Assembly (NCBI GenBank): GCA_020160915.1
Contig: JAIUPK010000007.1
Coordinates: 1-64,000, forward strand
Direction of reading: 5' to 3'
Length of the DNA: 64,000 bases
Source of the DNA: Actinomycetota bacterium
GTDB taxonomy: Bacteria > Actinomycetota > Actinomycetes > Actinomycetales > Microbacteriaceae
In this document: positions 6,335 through 15,381 of the stretch, in pieces
Position numbering within the stretch: the stretch's first letter is position 1
Layout: every line of letters starts with the position of its first letter
The notes under the pieces: generated by a model
Told to the model about the DNA's origin: nothing
Databases searched by the model: none
Seen by the model: the letters and a program-made list of their open reading frames with translations, nothing else
Program-made: the position numbers and the translations under genes

Positions 6335-9300
6335 CTAGTCGCCCACGGCCGGCGCCGACGGCGCATTGAGGTTCGGCTGCGCGTAGCGCCACTGCTCGTC
6401 AAGGCAGCGGGTGATCGTACCGGTGTCGTTGAGTTGCTCAATGGTCTGCGGCCCGAGGTCGGCATTGCCCACACCTGCGTCGTAGATGCCGTACCCGAAC
6501 GACGCCGCACCGACCGACAGGCTCAGCCCGCCAGGCAGGTTGCCGAGCGCCTTGGGCAGCTTGCTGCCGATGAGCGGAATCGAGGCGAGGTCGGCGATCG
6601 GTGCCGTCAGCACATCCTTGCTCCTGACGATCTTGCTGATGGTCAGGGTGGTGGCGACGATGGCGGGAGCATTGGGACCGACGGTGGGCTTGCCGGGATT
6701 GTTGAAAGCCCACTGCGCCGCACACTGGGTGATGTTGGTCGGATTGAGCAGGTCGAAGAACGCGGCCGCCTTGCCACCGCCGGGAATGAGGCTCGAGATT
6801 CCGGCTCCCGCAGCCAACCCGGCGAAGAGGATGCCCGCCGGCGGGAACGCCATCCCGATGAAGATGGGGGCGGCGACCGCCACGAAACCGACCATGTACT
6901 TGCCTGCTTGGGCCAGACGGCGGCCTTGGTACTGTGCGGCGCTCGGGTAGTCCCCGCGCACGTTCTTGTCGCCGTCCATGTAGGCGTAACCGAACATCTC
7001 CTTGGTGGTGTCGTCCTCCCAGACCTGGCTGTGCACGAAATCGCCGAGCAGGCCCTCGAGACCCTTGCCATCGCGCGAAGCGTCCGCCCGCAACTGCACG
7101 GCGGTACCCGCGATGAACATACTCTCCGAGGGATCGGTCCCCGGGCACCACGGTGCGTCACCATTCACCGAGATGCCCGCACCCAGGGTGAGGTGGAAAC
7201 AGGTCACCGAGTAGGAGGCCGTCACGATCAGCTTGCGCTGCTCGATGGTGGTGCGCACCAGCGGCATGCTCTTGAGCAGGCTGCCATCTGCCGTCGCGTT
7301 CTCCCAGCCGTCGAAGACGATGCCGGTGGCGGGGGTCATGGGGTAGATCGCGATGTCACGCCCGGCCGGGAAGGCATTGCCAGCCTCCTTGCACGGCCCG
7401 GGATCGAGCTCGTCGTAGAGGAGCTCGATGTCATCCCCGGTGCCTTCGACCTGCACGGCCGCCGACTGCACGAAGTCGAACCCGGTCGTGTCGAAGGCCG
7501 TGATCTGGCCGACGGCGTTCTTCAGGTACATGATTCGGGGGACGTCCTGGCGGCCCCAGACCACACCGTTGGAGATGAACTTCACCGTCGGTGTCACCGT
7601 CTGGCAGGCTTCCGCCCACACCGCGATGTCCCCGCCGATGTCGCACGAGTCGGTCGGGCGCGCGAGCGGACCGAAGGTCTTCCACTCCGAACTCGCGATG
7701 CCCGGATCCTGCACGCCGAAGCAGTTCTTCGCATCTCCACCGCGAATGCTCAGGTACACATCCATGTCCACGTTCGCAGGCACGCTCGTGTTCAACGCGC
7801 TCCGGATCTTGAACGCGTGCAGCGCCTCGGCTCCGGTGACTCCACTGCGAGCGGCCTCCTGCTTCTGCAGGTCGAGGTAGTACCCGGGACCGCACCCGGT
7901 GTTCGGGAAGCTGACGATGCCGGTCTGTCTACCGACCAGCTGGATGCGGGAGCAGGAGCTCGCGAGATAGAACCCGGCATAGACGACCGTGTTGGCCGCG
8001 ATGACGATCTCCTTGGCGGCCCGGGTGATGACTCCCGTGCCTCCGCTCGGCGGCAGGTAGTTGAGCGTGTCGGCAGGATCCCAGCCCCGGAAGGACGCCC
8101 CATCGACCAGCACCTCGGGGGTGAGTGTCAGCGCGGTACCCGGGAGGTACCGCTTGCTGCCGTCGGGGCAGTTCGCCGCACCGGTGACGTTGATGCGACC
8201 CACCTCTCGGCCGCCGAGATCCACCGAGTCGAGGTTCAGGTTCAACGGATAGCAGTACACGAAGTTCGCCGTGACGACCGGGGGTCGGGCTCCCACGACA
8301 ATCGTTGCCGTCGGCGCTCGACCGAGTGACGGCTGCACCACGCCATCGACCGACCAGCTTGCGATCACCAGGTTCGGGTCGCCGGATGCCGCGGTGACGG
8401 TCACCCGGCTGTCCCGCGTGAAACCGTCCACCGCGTGCGACTCGCAATTCTGCGGCGTGCTGACTGCGGTCGTGTCGCCGGGGCTCGCCGGTGCGGTGAC
8501 GACGGTCACGACCCGGCACTGCGGACCGAACGTGGCGGGGATGACGGTGGCTCCGGTCACGATGAACGAGGCCCGGTAGTCGCCGAACCGATCGGTGCTC
8601 GTCACCGCCCCGGACGGCAACGCGCCGAACGCGACAAACGCGTTGTTCTCCTCCCAGCCCGGAGAGTAGGAGCCGACGGGGTAAACGTCGACCGCGGTGC
8701 CGATCGACCATCCCGCGTCGCCGGCGGGCGTCGTGCAGTTCGATGCGGGCAGCACCCGGATGCCGCCGCCCTCGGCGTCCGCGGTCACCGGATAGCACGG
8801 CAGACGGAAGCTGGCGGCCCGCACCCACGTCGTCGAGTCGTTGGTTACGAGCCAGGTCACGCTCGTGGTGGTCACGTCGATGATGAGACCGCTGCCGCCG
8901 AGCTTGCTCCACGCCGCCAGTTCGTTCGGCGCGATCGGCAGCGCTGTCGCCGTGACCGTCGTGCCCGCCAAGTACCCGGTGCCACCGCAATTCGGTGCCG
9001 TGTCGATCCGCACGGTGCCGAGGGCCGTGTTCGACGAGTACACGTCGAGGGTCGCGCAGATGTTCACTCGGGTCTTCACGATCTGCTCGGTCTGATTCCA
9101 GCTCGAGTCACCGAGGAAGCGCACCCGCACATCCACCAAGGCGCCCGTCGCCGAGGAGTTGCCGAACTGCCCGGTGCAACTGCCCACTGTCGCGAGCACC
9201 TCGCACCACTGGGTGCCGTCGGCGAAGACCTGCACGAGGCCGGTCGACGAGGCGTCGAACACGTTCCAGGTGACTGTGACATCCGTGCCGGCGGTGACCG

Positions 9301-12300
9301 GCAGGGGCACGCTCGCCCCCAGCGTCGGGGTGCGCTTGCCCACTCCGACGGTCACGGGATCGCTCACCGACGGTACATAGACCGTGTCACCGGGGTACGA
9401 TGCGGTGAGGTCGTGCGACCCGGTCGCGAGCGCGGATGCCGCGACCTGGCAACTGGTGACCTGCTGGCCCGACGGCACGAACGCCCGGCAGGCCACCACG
9501 CCGTCGACCAGCACGGCGACCCGCTCGGTGTAGTCGTTGGACACCCCGGGGCCGTGCGTGAGGGTGACGGTCACGGTGGCCGGTTGGCCCGGCACGACCG
9601 TGGGCTCCTGAACATCGAGGTCGAGCGAGATGCGCTGCACCGAGAACGGTGTCGTTCCCGAACCCGAAAGGTAGGGATCACCCCCGGGGAGGTAGCGTGC
9701 GATGATGCCGTCCACCGGCCACTGCAGGTCGCCGGTGCCCACTCCGACCTTGGCCTGCACCTCGGCAACGCCACCGACGAGGCTGTCGTCGCGACCGAGG
9801 AACATCTCGCCGTGGCCACCGGACCCGTCGGGCATGAGGGCGTAGAACGAGACCGAGCCGTGCGATGCCGCCGGCGACCCGACCGGTGCGGCGACAGTAG
9901 CCGTGAGGAAGACGAGTCCGCCCTGGATGCCGCTGGTCGGGTTGGTCGTCACCGTGACGGTCGTCGCCCTGTCCACCGTGTAGTCGACCGGCGAGGAATC
10001 GCCCTGCGCGTTGACCGATGTCTCGGGGTAGCGGGCCGTGATGGTGAGGGCACCGGTGCCCAGCGCGATGCCCGACGCGCAGTCGCCGGCACTGCCCGCG
10101 CACACCGTGAGGCGCGCGACACCGCTCGGGTCGGGAGTTGCGGTGTAGATCGTGCCGTCGCTCGTGCGGAACTGCACCGCTGCGGTCGGTACCCGCCCAT
10201 CGCCCAGTGCCACATGAGCCACGAGCTCGGTCGTGGTGGCGAAGGGGATCGCGCCCGGGTCATCCAGTGTCACCGTGGCGGTGAGCTTGTTGGCAGTGAG
10301 GGTGAACGGCGGCGCGTCGGTGTCGGAGAAGTTGGAGTCACCGTCGAAGTGAGCGTTGACGATCGTCGTCGCCGAGCCGACCACGAAGCTGATGGATGCC
10401 GCGGCCGAAGCCACCGCGACGGGCAGGCCGAGCGGCACGGCCGACCCCGAGGGTCCGGTCGGCGTGCTGAAGGTGACCCAGCCGGTGGGCCCGACGCCGA
10501 GGTCGTCCAGGGTCGCGGTGACCGTCACCGTGTCGCCGACGCTGAACACCGAGGGCGAAACGGTGAGCTGCGGCACCGACGTCGCCTTGAGCATCTCGAG
10601 GTTGATGACGTCGCTGGCGCCCGAACTGTCGCTGCCCTCGTAGGTGTCGTCGCCGCTGTAGACCACCCACGCGGTCATGGCGGTCACCACACCCACGGGG
10701 ATGAGGTCGGTGGTGATGGAGAAGCCGCCGTCGACCAGGTCACCGTCGGTGACCGGGGAGCCACCCACCCACAGCTCGACGGTGCCGCTGGGGTGGGACC
10801 CGTCCTCGGCCGTCACGATGCCCGAGTAGGTCTGGCTCGTGCCGTAGGTCGCGCTGCGGTCCTTGTCGCCATCGACGATCGTCGTGGTGGGAATCCTGAG
10901 CAGCATGTCGAGCACGCCCGTGCCCGCCGCGAAGCTCTCGTCGCCCGAGTACTCGGCCGTGAAGTGCCGGTTGCCGCCCGCGCCGACGGGCACCGTGAAC
11001 AAGCCCACCCCTCCCGCGAGCGTCGCGGTGCCGAGGGTTGTGCCGTCCCGTGTGAGCGTCACGGTGCCGGCGGGCGAGCCGCTGCCTGGTGATGCGGCGG
11101 TCACGGTCACGGTGATGTCGGCAGTGTCACCTGCCCTCGGATTCGCGAGGTCGGATGTGACGGTAATCGTCGGCTGGGCCCGCTGCACGATGAGGTCGAC
11201 CGCCGGCGACGTGCTCGGCTCCGAGATGCTGAAGCCCTCGTAGTGGGCGGTCAGATCGTACTCGCCCACGAGAAGGGTGCTCGTCGTGAGGGTGGCGACA
11301 CCCGCGCCGTCGAGGGTACTCGAGCCGAGAAAGTACCCGAGGCCGGTGTTGGGCCCGGCGGTCGCGCGAGCTTCGAAGCTCACGGTGCCGGTCGGCAGCG
11401 GGCTGCCGGCGACCGTGGCGGTGAGTGTGACGGTCTGCCCGAACACGCTCGAGGTGAGATCGGTGGCGAGCGTCACCGTTGTCGCGGCTGCGAACGCGGG
11501 CGACGGGGTAGCCACCACCGCGAAAGGCACGAGCAGCGAGAGCGCCACCGCGATCGCGACGCGCGCACCCTTGCGCCCGGCGATCGCGTCGCGCGCCGGT
11601 GCGGGCGAACTGCGCGAGGCCGACCGGCAGTAGAGCACCGTCATGGCGACCAGAACGAGCGGCCCCACCACGATGACGGCGAGCAGGCGGGCGGCGAGCA
11701 TGGGGGTGTCGCCCGGCACGAGCATCCCGACCCCGATGACCGCGCCCTCGGTGGCGAGCGACGTGATGAGTGCGGTCGTGAGCAGGGTCACCCCGACCGA
11801 CACCTCGCGGCCGCGCACCCGGTGGGCACTGTCGGCGAGCGCCCCCCGCGCGGTCGATCCAGCGAGCCAGACCGAGGGGAGCGCGAGTGTCCACCGCACC
11901 GCGAGGCGCACTGCAGCCCCGAAAGGAACCGCCATGGTGATGAGTGTCGCGCGGGTCGGCCAGCGATCGAGGCGGGGCCGGGCCAGCAGGTCGATGATCA
12001 GTCCGACGATGCCCGCGATCACGATCAGCGGGGTGAGCACGAGCGCGGCGAGAACCCCCAGAGCGACGAGCAGCGCCACAGCTGCCGCCCGCGGCGACTG
12101 CCTGATTCCGACGGCGGCGGCCCCCACCACGGATGCGGCGCGCCCCCGTGCCGTGTCGGCCGCCACCAGCACCACGATCGCCGCCCAGACCAGGGTCGCG
12201 AAGGCTGCCAGCAGGATGACGGGGACCAGCAGTGCGATGATCGCCAGCGACTCGCTCTCCGCCGTGCTGGCGAGAACGACAAGTTGGCCGTAGGCGGCGG

Positions 12301-12454
12301 GCCCGATGAACTGCGCGTAGAGCAGCAGGAGGATGAACGCGAAGACCACACCGATCACCACGGCGATGCCGACCGGAACGATTACACGACCCAACGCCCG
12401 CACCACATCGACCGGGATCTGGAGGCGGGTGCGGCCTTTCCAGGATAAGGTCAT
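6335..12454 (-). CDS. Giant membrane-anchored Ig-repeat surface protein
   Basis: 2039 residues. Residues about 20-285 form a polytopic region of roughly six membrane helices. A further helix at about 297-320 ends in PAFA-A, like a signal-peptidase site. Residues about 325-1125 are eight tandem Big_3-type Ig-like domains (recurring T-V-T-x-T, PTGTVSF, YSGD motifs). Residues about 1130-1760 are Cys-paired repeats with YLAGTTVTATALP and FRGWDP motifs, resembling divergent InlB B-repeats. Residues about 1830-1880 are a glycine-zipper-like hydrophobic stretch. No LPxTG motif is seen. Probably an adhesin or envelope-spanning structural protein; function inferred. It stands alone, with about 100 bp on either side. 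Confidence 0.8.
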   Translation of the reverse strand: MTLSWKGRTRLQIPVDVVRALGRVIVPVGIAVVIGVVFAFILLLLYAQFIGPAAYGQLVVLASTAESESLAIIALLVPVILLAAFATLVWAAIVVLVAADTARGRAASVVGAAAVGIRQSPRAAAVALLVALGVLAALVLTPLIVIAGIVGLIIDLLARPRLDRWPTRATLITMAVPFGAAVRLAVRWTLALPSVWLAGSTARGALADSAHRVRGREVSVGVTLLTTALITSLATEGAVIGVGMLVPGDTPMLAARLLAVIVVGPLVLVAMTVLYCRSASRSSPAPARDAIAGRKGARVAIAVALSLLVPFAVVATPSPAFAAATTVTLATDLTSSVFGQTVTLTATVAGSPLPTGTVSFEARATAGPNTGLGYFLGSSTLDGAGVATLTTSTLLVGEYDLTAHYEGFSISEPSTSPAVDLIVQRAQPTITVTSDLANPRAGDTADITVTVTAASPGSGSPAGTVTLTRDGTTLGTATLAGGVGLFTVPVGAGGNRHFTAEYSGDESFAAGTGVLDMLLRIPTTTIVDGDKDRSATYGTSQTYSGIVTAEDGSHPSGTVELWVGGSPVTDGDLVDGGFSITTDLIPVGVVTAMTAWVVYSGDDTYEGSDSSGASDVINLEMLKATSVPQLTVSPSVFSVGDTVTVTATLDDLGVGPTGWVTFSTPTGPSGSAVPLGLPVAVASAAASISFVVGSATTIVNAHFDGDSNFSDTDAPPFTLTANKLTATVTLDDPGAIPFATTTELVAHVALGDGRVPTAAVQFRTSDGTIYTATPDPSGVARLTVCAGSAGDCASGIALGTGALTITARYPETSVNAQGDSSPVDYTVDRATTVTVTTNPTSGIQGGLVFLTATVAAPVGSPAASHGSVSFYALMPDGSGGHGEMFLGRDDSLVGGVAEVQAKVGVGTGDLQWPVDGIIARYLPGGDPYLSGSGTTPFSVQRISLDLDVQEPTVVPGQPATVTVTLTHGPGVSNDYTERVAVLVDGVVACRAFVPSGQQVTSCQVAASALATGSHDLTASYPGDTVYVPSVSDPVTVGVGKRTPTLGASVPLPVTAGTDVTVTWNVFDASSTGLVQVFADGTQWCEVLATVGSCTGQFGNSSATGALVDVRVRFLGDSSWNQTEQIVKTRVNICATLDVYSSNTALGTVRIDTAPNCGGTGYLAGTTVTATALPIAPNELAAWSKLGGSGLIIDVTTTSVTWLVTNDSTTWVRAASFRLPCYPVTADAEGGGIRVLPASNCTTPAGDAGWSIGTAVDVYPVGSYSPGWEENNAFVAFGALPSGAVTSTDRFGDYRASFIVTGATVIPATFGPQCRVVTVVTAPASPGDTTAVSTPQNCESHAVDGFTRDSRVTVTAASGDPNLVIASWSVDGVVQPSLGRAPTATIVVGARPPVVTANFVYCYPLNLNLDSVDLGGREVGRINVTGAANCPDGSKRYLPGTALTLTPEVLVDGASFRGWDPADTLNYLPPSGGTGVITRAAKEIVIAANTVVYAGFYLASSCSRIQLVGRQTGIVSFPNTGCGPGYYLDLQKQEAARSGVTGAEALHAFKIRSALNTSVPANVDMDVYLSIRGGDAKNCFGVQDPGIASSEWKTFGPLARPTDSCDIGGDIAVWAEACQTVTPTVKFISNGVVWGRQDVPRIMYLKNAVGQITAFDTTGFDFVQSAAVQVEGTGDDIELLYDELDPGPCKEAGNAFPAGRDIAIYPMTPATGIVFDGWENATADGSLLKSMPLVRTTIEQRKLIVTASYSVTCFHLTLGAGISVNGDAPWCPGTDPSESMFIAGTAVQLRADASRDGKGLEGLLGDFVHSQVWEDDTTKEMFGYAYMDGDKNVRGDYPSAAQYQGRRLAQAGKYMVGFVAVAAPIFIGMAFPPAGILFAGLAAGAGISSLIPGGGKAAAFFDLLNPTNITQCAAQWAFNNPGKPTVGPNAPAIVATTLTISKIVRSKDVLTAPIADLASIPLIGSKLPKALGNLPGGLSLSVGAASFGYGIYDAGVGNADLGPQTIEQLNDTGTITRCLDEQWRYAQPNLNAPSAPAVGD

Positions 12455-12555
12455 GCGCGCCCTACTGTGCCCACACTGGGCTCACGAAAGACGATATGCG
12501 CTCAGTACGCGGGGCTCCCACCCCCCGAAAAGGGGTGATGCCGCGATTCTTCGGG

Positions 12556-14427
12556 CTACGGCTCCACGATGTTGAATGCCGGATTACCCGGCTCCAGCAC
12601 GCCGAGCAGCGACTGCAGCACGGCCGGGTCACCGCCGATCTCCACTCCGGGGCTGGCGAGGTCCCCGCCGAGGAGGGCGAGCATCCGCAGCTTGGTCAGG
12701 GTGAGGGATGCCCCGGCCGTGTCGTCAGTCGGCTGCTGCTGGCTGATCAGCACACCGTTGCGCAGGGTCACCCGGTAGTTCACATCGAGGTCGGTGAACG
12801 TGACATCCAGAGCAAGGTCGAGGTCCCACGCGCGCGGCCCGTTGACACTGAGAGCGAGTGAGGCGAAGAGCTGCTGCGGCGACAGCTGTGCCACGACGGC
12901 GGGCGCATTGGGGCTGGCCGGGGTGCCGAAGTTGCCGTCGCGCAGCTCGGTCGCGCCGGAGAGGAAGAAGTTGCGCCAGACGCCGTTCTCGCTGCCGTAG
13001 GCCAGCTGCTCGAGTGTGTCGGCGAGGAGGTCGCGCGTGGGCTGGTGGGTGGCATCCGTGAAGATCACATGGTCGAGCAGGGTGGCCGCCCAGCGGTAGT
13101 CGCCCTCGTCGAAGGCGGCCTGCGCGAGCTCGACAACACGGTCGACGCCGCCGATCGCGGCGACGTAGCGCTGCGCCTGCTCGGCCGGCGGGTGCGGCCA
13201 GAGGCGGGCAGGGTTGCCATCGAACCAGCCCATGTACCGCTGGTAGATCGCCTTCACGTTGTGGCTGACCGACCCGTAGTAGCCGCGGGCATTCCACGCG
13301 TTCTCGAGCGCGGGCGGCAACTGGATGGTCTCGGCGATCTCGGGTCCGGTGAAGCCCTGGTTCATCATCCGGAGGGTCTGATCATGGAGGTAGGCGTAGA
13401 TGTCGCGCTGCTCCCTGAGGTAGGCGATGCCACGCTCTGTGCCCCAGGTCGGCCAGTGGTGCGAAGCGAAGACCACGTCGCTCTTTGCCCCGTAGCGCGC
13501 GATCGCCTCAGTGAGGTAGGCCGACCACATGTTGGGGTCGCGCACGAGCGCTCCGCGCAGCGTGAGGATGTTGTGCAGCGTGTGGCTCGCGTTCTCGGCC
13601 ATGCACAGGGCGCGGAACTTCGGGAAGTAGAAGTGCATCTCGGCCGGGGCCTCCGAGCCGGGCGCCATCTGGAACTCGATCTCGATGCCGTCCACGACAT
13701 GGGTCTCCCCGGTGGTGCGGATGTCGAGGGTCGGCACGATGAGGCCGACCTCCCCCGTCGAGGTGGTTTGGCCGAGACCGGCGCCGACCTGGCCCAGGGG
13801 CCCGCGTGCGAGGGCGGCCCCATACATGTATCCGGCCCGGCGACCCATCGCGGTTCCCGCGAACACGTTCTCCGAGACGGCGTGCGCGACGAAACCCTCG
13901 GGAGCGATCACCTGGATGCGGCCGGCATCCACGTCGGCCTGGCTGGCGACGCCGAAGACGCCGCCGAAGTGGTCGGCGTGGCTGTGGGTGTAGATGACGG
14001 CGACCACCTTGCGGTCGCCGCGGTGCTCCCGGTATAGCGCGAGCGCGGCCGCCGCGGTCTCGGTCGAGATGAGCGGGTCGATCACGATGATGCCGGAGTC
14101 GCTCTCCACGAACGTGATGTGCGAGAGGTCCAGGCCGCGCACCTGGTAGATGCCCTCGACGATCTCGAAGAGTCCCTGCTTGTTGACGAGCAGGGACTGC
14201 CGCCAGAGGCTCGGGTTGACCGATGCGGGGGCGTCTCCGGTGAGGAAGTTGTACGACTCACCGTCCCAGACGGTGCCGCCAGCGGCATCCTTCACGATGG
14301 CGGGGTCGAGGGCGGCGATGAAGCCGCGCTGGGCGTCCTCGAAGTCCTGCACGTCGTGGAACGGCAGGGTCGCCAGCAGGCGACGGTTCGCTTCTTCGAT
14401 GTGAGATGTGGGCGGCTTCTGCGGCAT
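12556..14427 (-). CDS. Alkyl/aryl-sulfatase-like metallo-beta-lactamase-fold hydrolase
   Basis: A 623-residue protein. The zinc-binding motif THSHADHFGG at about residue 170 and the downstream His/Asp sites (ASHHWPTWG, HNILTLRG) define an MBL fold. The length and the C-terminal SCP2-like domain (last 120 residues, starting LSPQQLFASLALSVNGPRAW) match the SdsA1/BDS1 alkylsulfatase family, which releases sulfate from alkyl sulfates such as SDS. No signal peptide is seen, so probably cytoplasmic. ATG 14427 is chosen for its AAGGAG site six bases upstream; an upstream ATG adds 11 residues. Confidence 0.85.
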   Translation of the reverse strand: MPQKPPTSHIEEANRRLLATLPFHDVQDFEDAQRGFIAALDPAIVKDAAGGTVWDGESYNFLTGDAPASVNPSLWRQSLLVNKQGLFEIVEGIYQVRGLDLSHITFVESDSGIIVIDPLISTETAAAALALYREHRGDRKVVAVIYTHSHADHFGGVFGVASQADVDAGRIQVIAPEGFVAHAVSENVFAGTAMGRRAGYMYGAALARGPLGQVGAGLGQTTSTGEVGLIVPTLDIRTTGETHVVDGIEIEFQMAPGSEAPAEMHFYFPKFRALCMAENASHTLHNILTLRGALVRDPNMWSAYLTEAIARYGAKSDVVFASHHWPTWGTERGIAYLREQRDIYAYLHDQTLRMMNQGFTGPEIAETIQLPPALENAWNARGYYGSVSHNVKAIYQRYMGWFDGNPARLWPHPPAEQAQRYVAAIGGVDRVVELAQAAFDEGDYRWAATLLDHVIFTDATHQPTRDLLADTLEQLAYGSENGVWRNFFLSGATELRDGNFGTPASPNAPAVVAQLSPQQLFASLALSVNGPRAWDLDLALDVTFTDLDVNYRVTLRNGVLISQQQPTDDTAGASLTLTKLRMLALLGGDLASPGVEIGGDPAVLQSLLGVLEPGNPAFNIVEP

Positions 14428-14501
14428 GGGATGCTCCTTCTGAGTGCATTCTTCAGGCAAAGCCGTCGGCAGCCAAGGGCCTTTGTTCCCTGAGCACCAC
14501 G

Positions 14502-14531
14502 AAAAAACCCCGACTGAGACGTCGGGGTTTT
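14502..14531. terminator. Bidirectional intrinsic terminator after tRNA-Ser
   Basis: A-run, then CCCCGAC, a 6-base loop, GTCGGGG and a T-run. The hairpin has U-tracts in both directions. It lies just downstream of the minus-strand tRNA-Ser and upstream of the sulfatase gene, insulating the two. Confidence 0.85.
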
Positions 14532-14539
14532 CGCGAATC

Positions 14540-14630
14540 TGGCGGAACCGGTGGGATTTGAACCCACGGTGGGCTCAACACCCACACAACTTTTCGAGAG
14601 TTGCACCTTCGGCCGCTCGGACACGGTTCC
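14540..14630 (-). tRNA. tRNA-Ser (anticodon CGA)
   Basis: Class II tRNA with acceptor GGAACCG/CGGTTCC, anticodon stem CAACT/AGTTG around CTCGAAA (anticodon CGA), a long variable arm, T-loop TTCAAAT, discriminator G and an encoded CCA (14540-14542). Reads UCG codons. Confidence 0.95.
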
Positions 14631-14640
14631 GGGGAAGAGT

Positions 14641-14913
14641 TTAGTACACCCGGCGGCGCCAGCGCGCGGCGGCGTGGATGAGGGCGATCGGCACGAGCAC
14701 CACGCCGAATCCGATGAGGGTGAAGGCCGGCCCCGGCAGGTACGGCTCGTACATTGCCAGGTTGCCGGCGGCATCCCGGAACACGGGCAGCCCGGCGAAG
14801 CTGGAGACGGCCATCGGATGCCCGAACCAGTCCGCCACGTCGGCCACGAGCCACACGGCTCCCGTGCCCAGGGCGACGACCGCACCGGCAAGCAGGGCCA
14901 GGGTCACTCTCAC
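14641..14913 (-). CDS. Small two-helix membrane protein (90 aa)
   Basis: Starts with GTG at 14913, overlapping the stop of the upstream membrane gene (GTGA). Membrane helices cover about residues 4-27 (LALLAGAVVALGTGAVWLVA) and 62-83 (GPAFTLIGFGVVLVPIALIH), with a basic C-terminus RWRRRVY. No family recognised. The overlap suggests it functions with its upstream neighbour. Confidence 0.65.
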   Translation of the reverse strand: MRVTLALLAGAVVALGTGAVWLVADVADWFGHPMAVSSFAGLPVFRDAAGNLAMYEPYLPGPAFTLIGFGVVLVPIALIHAAARWRRRVY

Positions 14914-15344
14914 TGGGCCTCCGGGCGCCACCGGATCGCATTGAGGACCAACGCCGCCACCCCTGCGAACAGGCCGGTGACGGTGAACCACGGCGCCAGT
15001 TGCGACACCGTCAGGGGCAGCACGTAGTAGTCGATCGCCGAGCTGGTGTTGGCGCCCTGCATCAACGACTGGGCGGCGTATGTCGCCAGCAGGCCGGCAA
15101 CGGTGAAGACCGCGGCGACCACCCACAGTGCGCGCAGCCAGGGGTTGCCACGGGTCTCGTAACGGAGGGGTTCGAGGGGCTCGGCCGGTGCGGGAGATGT
15201 CTCGACTCGCTCGGCCACCGGCGCGGCGCGGGTCTCGACAGGCTCGACCACCGGGCGCGCAGGCTCCACCACCGGTCCAACGCCGGGCCCGTCGTAGCCC
15301 CGCTGGAACGCGGGGTCGAACCGGGGATCGAAGTCGGTCGCCAT
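14910..15344 (-). CDS. Membrane protein with Pro/Val/Glu-rich N-terminus
   Basis: 144 residues. Residues 1-65 are a soluble, low-complexity region with repeated PVVEPVETR / VAERVETS units. Residues about 70-140 contain two or three membrane helices (LWVVAAVFTVAGLLATYAA, LAPWFTVTGLFAGVAALVL). The repeats in the N-terminus correspond at DNA level to a GGTCTCGACAGGCTCGACC element found elsewhere in the window, so this part of the protein was probably built by repeat insertion. Function unknown. Confidence 0.65.
   Translation of the reverse strand: MATDFDPRFDPAFQRGYDGPGVGPVVEPARPVVEPVETRAAPVAERVETSPAPAEPLEPLRYETRGNPWLRALWVVAAVFTVAGLLATYAAQSLMQGANTSSAIDYYVLPLTVSQLAPWFTVTGLFAGVAALVLNAIRWRPEAQ
15231..15254. 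repeat. GGTCTCGAC..GTCGACC-type repeat within a coding region
   Basis: GGTCTCGACAGGCTCGACC plus ACCGG; related copies are at 48019-48067 (intergenic) and 52721-52743 (inside a PH-domain gene). Here the repeat is translated as part of PVVEPVETR. Confidence 0.6.
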
Positions 15345-15381
15345 TCCCCGAGCCTAACCGCGCGCGGCGGGCGGGCGAAGA

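Noticed and set aside
8435..11092. An 885-codon open frame on the plus strand
   Set aside because: Antisense of the giant Ig-repeat protein gene; Arg/Gly/His-rich translation with no domain.
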